From: Verrucomicrobiia bacterium
Lineage (GTDB): Bacteria; Verrucomicrobiota; Verrucomicrobiia; Opitutales; Opitutaceae
Length of the DNA stretch: 8,975 bases
Direction: 5' to 3'
Assembly: GCA_030424825.1 (NCBI GenBank)
Contig: JAUHWE010000149.1
Coordinates: 1 to 8,975 of the forward strand
Both the position numbers and the translations under genes were made by a program. The notes beneath the pieces are model-generated. The model saw only the letters and a list, made by a program, of their open reading frames with translations. It did not search any database and was not told the origin of the DNA. Below, in pieces: positions 6,792-8,975 of the stretch. Positions within the stretch are counted from its first letter, which is position 1; every line of letters starts with the position of its first letter.

Positions 6792-7241
6792 ATGGTATTG
6801 AAAATCAGAATGCTTTTTGTAGCGCTGCTTTGCATTTTCGCAGAAGAGACAATCGCCCAAGAATTCACCTACAAGACATTTGACGGTGAAAAACGGACCA
6901 TCTATGAATGGCCAGTTTTCCTTATTACCTCCCAATCGCAAGAAGACCTCAGCGAAACCCTAAGATGTGCCTCCTTGCTGGGCAGCCTAGAGAGTCCGGT
7001 GTGGCTGATTAACTTCGCTTGGCCAGGCAGTGAACGCGCCAAACGAATTGCAGCGAACGCTTTTCTAAAAAGTGAATACATGAAGAGTCACTCAACGATT
7101 CTGAAAAACGCTTCTCCAAAATTACCCTTGATTTCACTCGTTGACTCTCAGTTTCGAATCCTCTGGTGCAGCTCTTCGTATCCAGTTGCAAAAGACTGGA
7201 ATCATGCTGTACAAATTTTCAATAGCGCTCGCGAACTCTAG
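6792..7241 (+). CDS. Small exported protein of unknown function
   Basis: I do not recognise this 149-residue protein. Its N-terminus looks like a signal peptide: Lys4 and Arg6, a hydrophobic core MLFVALLCIFA (7-17), then ETIA before Gln23, giving a probable cleavage after Ala22. The mature part of about 127 residues would be periplasmic or secreted. It alternates strand-like and helix-like stretches (WPVFLITSQ, SPVWLINFAW, PLISLVDSQFRILWCSS), an order that weakly recalls a thioredoxin-like or DUF4174-like fold. However, there is no CxxC, and the two mature-part cysteines (near residues 57 and 121) are far apart. AAGGA lies 13 nt before the ATG, rather far for a Shine-Dalgarno. The gene sits 2 nt after the metal permease and 4 nt before the helicase, so it is co-transcribed with both. 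A role alongside metal export is a guess from position. Confidence 0.7.
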   Translation: MVLKIRMLFVALLCIFAEETIAQEFTYKTFDGEKRTIYEWPVFLITSQSQEDLSETLRCASLLGSLESPVWLINFAWPGSERAKRIAANAFLKSEYMKSHSTILKNASPKLPLISLVDSQFRILWCSSSYPVAKDWNHAVQIFNSAREL

Positions 7242-7245
7242 CTAG

Positions 7246-8975
7246 ATGGAAAAGAGTTCGCAATCGAAACCGAAACCCCCGAAGCCGCTTCCTTGGATTC
7301 CGGGCAAAATCAACTACCCGCGGGACCTTCCCATTTCCAAAAGACGGGAGGATATCATCACGGCGATTCAGGAACATCCGGTGATCATTCTCTCGGGTGA
7401 AACAGGCTCTGGCAAAACCACCCAGATACCAAAGATGTGCGTCGATGCCGGTCGGGGTAAAAACAAACGAATCGCTTGCACGCAACCGCGTCGAGTAGCA
7501 GCCCTATCCATCGCTAAACGCGTTTCGGAAGAATTGAATGTCGAATACGGGCAAGAAGTCGGATGCAAAATACGATTTGCGGACAAGACGAGCCCCCAGA
7601 CACGAATCAAGTTCATGACTGATGGTATGCTTCTCGCCGAGATCCAGTCAGACCCGCTCATGCGGGAATACGATACCGTCATCATTGACGAAGCCCACGA
7701 GCGAAGCCTTAACATAGATTTCTTGCTTGGGCACCTCAATCAGTTGCGGAAAAGGCGACCGGATCTGAAAGTGATCATTACTTCCGCGACGATAGATACT
7801 GAGAAGTTTTCCCAAGCCTTTGACAATGCTCCGATTATTGAAGTTTCGGGTAGAGTCTATCCGGTCGACATTATATATGCACCATTGGAAGAGCTCTTGG
7901 ATGAAGATGATGAATACACTTTTCTCAATGGTATCGCCGAATCCGTCGATCGGATCATCGAAGAATTTGGCCAGGGTGACATCCTAGTATTCCTCCCCAC
8001 GGAGAAGGACATCCGGGAAACAAAGAATCGACTAGAGGGGCGTCTTGGAAATCGGTGTTCAATACTGCCTTGCTTTGGCCGACTTTCAAATTCAGACCAA
8101 CAACAGATATTTGCCCAGTTGCCGCGTCGAAAAATCGTTCTGGCAACGAATATTGCGGAAACATCGTTAACGATTCCCGGCATCCGGTTCGTTATCGACA
8201 CCGGACTCGCTCGAATCAGCCGCTACAACCCACGAGCTCGCACCAAGCGGCTGCCCATCGAAAACATTTCACAAAGCAGCGCCAACCAGCGAGCCGGGCG
8301 TTGCGGTCGAGTTCAAGACGGCATCTGCATAAGATTGTATTCAGAAACTGATTTCGATAAACGAGCGGAGTTTTCGACCCCCGAAATTCAGAGATCGAAC
8401 CTCGCCGAAGTGATCCTGAAAATGATGGCCTCCCGATTGGGGGAGATCGAAGCATTTCCGTTTATCGATCCCCCCAGCATAGCAGCAATAAAAGCTGGAT
8501 TCGCCCTTCTCGAAGAACTTGGGGCGATTGACTCCGAGCGTAAACTTACAGAATTGGGAAGCAAACTGGCAAAACTCCCAATCGATCCGACTGCGGGTCG
8601 CATGTTGCTACAAGCTGAAGAAGAAGGCGTGGTCGAGCAAGTCCTCATCATTGCATCCGCACTCACCATCCCGGATCCAAGAGAACGGCCACTCGGGAAA
8701 GAGGAACAAGCGAAAATCACTCAGAGCAAATTCATACACAAACAGTCAGACTTCCTCACGCTCCTCAATATTTGGGAATCGCTTCACTCTGGTTCCGACA
8801 GGGTATCCCAAAGCAAACTCCGCAAATTTTGCAAATCCCACTACATTTCCTATTTGCGAATTCGTGAATGGAGAGACGTTAGGGACCAGTTGGCTCAAGC
8901 GCTTCGTGAATCCGATCGTATCAACAGGAACAGGTACAGCGTCGCTCAATACAAAGACGATGACGAGAAAAGGCG
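7246..8975 (+). CDS. hrpA: ATP-dependent DEAH-box RNA helicase HrpA, 3' end beyond window
   Basis: This frame is open from ATG 7246 to the right edge (576 codons plus 2 nt), so the gene is partial; E. coli HrpA has about 1300 residues. HrpA unwinds RNA using ATP and acts in the cytoplasm, where it has been linked to mRNA processing and to rescue of stalled or collided ribosomes. All core motifs are present. RecA1 has Walker A GETGSGKTTQ (51-60), TQPRRVAA, DEAH (148-151) and SAT (180-182). RecA2 has DILVFLPT (245-252), ATNIAETSLT (300-309) and QRAGRCGR (348-355). The ratchet/HA2 region follows (FIDPP at 406-410, LGSKLAKLPIDP at 437-448). The QRxGRCGR form of motif VI is like HrpA and unlike HrpB. 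A TAG codon lies directly before the ATG, fixing the start. No Shine-Dalgarno is present, so reinitiation after the stop of the upstream gene 4 nt away is likely. A helicase at the end of a metal-efflux unit may be a passenger. Confidence 0.93.
   Translation, partial: MEKSSQSKPKPPKPLPWIPGKINYPRDLPISKRREDIITAIQEHPVIILSGETGSGKTTQIPKMCVDAGRGKNKRIACTQPRRVAALSIAKRVSEELNVEYGQEVGCKIRFADKTSPQTRIKFMTDGMLLAEIQSDPLMREYDTVIIDEAHERSLNIDFLLGHLNQLRKRRPDLKVIITSATIDTEKFSQAFDNAPIIEVSGRVYPVDIIYAPLEELLDEDDEYTFLNGIAESVDRIIEEFGQGDILVFLPTEKDIRETKNRLEGRLGNRCSILPCFGRLSNSDQQQIFAQLPRRKIVLATNIAETSLTIPGIRFVIDTGLARISRYNPRARTKRLPIENISQSSANQRAGRCGRVQDGICIRLYSETDFDKRAEFSTPEIQRSNLAEVILKMMASRLGEIEAFPFIDPPSIAAIKAGFALLEELGAIDSERKLTELGSKLAKLPIDPTAGRMLLQAEEEGVVEQVLIIASALTIPDPRERPLGKEEQAKITQSKFIHKQSDFLTLLNIWESLHSGSDRVSQSKLRKFCKSHYISYLRIREWRDVRDQLAQALRESDRINRNRYSVAQYKDDDEKR

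Noticed and set aside
8950..8970. Residues YKDDDEK in HrpA resemble a FLAG epitope tag
   Set aside because: The match is imperfect, lies inside a continuous natural helicase frame, and the codons look native; coincidence.

Overview
The window looks like an ordinary piece of a bacterial chromosome with moderate GC content (roughly 50%, judged by eye). No IS elements, phage genes, CRISPR arrays, tRNAs or rRNAs were seen. The gene set is a two-subunit KorAB oxidoreductase, a metal-efflux permease with a C-terminal HMA domain, a multidomain signalling protein and HrpA. Most start codons have no Shine-Dalgarno sequence. This would fit a PVC-type bacterium such as a Verrucomicrobiota/Opitutae member, but that placement is an impression and is not proven by anything in the window.

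Layout. Positions 1-288 hold no gene I can support. They contain several overlapping inverted repeats and a possible start of a minus-strand gene that leaves the left edge. A strong hairpin at 289-316 is the terminator of the minus-strand korA-korB operon (korB 356-1261, korA 1321-3108). This operon has a good sigma70-type promoter only about 20 nt ahead of korA. A 636-bp non-coding stretch (3109-3744) separates korA from the divergent plus-strand genes. It carries the korA promoter, a perfect 14-bp palindrome and several short direct repeats.

On the plus strand lie a receiver-PAS-ATPase signalling protein without a visible phosphoacceptor histidine box (3745-5466), an SO_0444-type Cu/Zn efflux permease (5536-6789), a small exported protein of unknown function (6792-7241), and the first 576 codons of an HrpA-type DEAH RNA helicase (7246 to beyond the right edge). 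The last three genes are separated by 2 and 4 nt, so they almost certainly form one transcription unit. The signalling gene lies 69 bp upstream without a terminator and may be co-transcribed.

How they work together. KorAB makes or uses succinyl-CoA from 2-oxoglutarate with ferredoxin as electron carrier, at the TCA cycle step. The plus-strand cluster combines a sensor-like protein, metal export and an exported protein. The helicase may simply be a passenger in that unit. No clearly new system stands out; the best leads are the odd architecture of the signalling protein, the unknown exported protein tied to the metal permease, and the regulatory repeats between the two divergent units.
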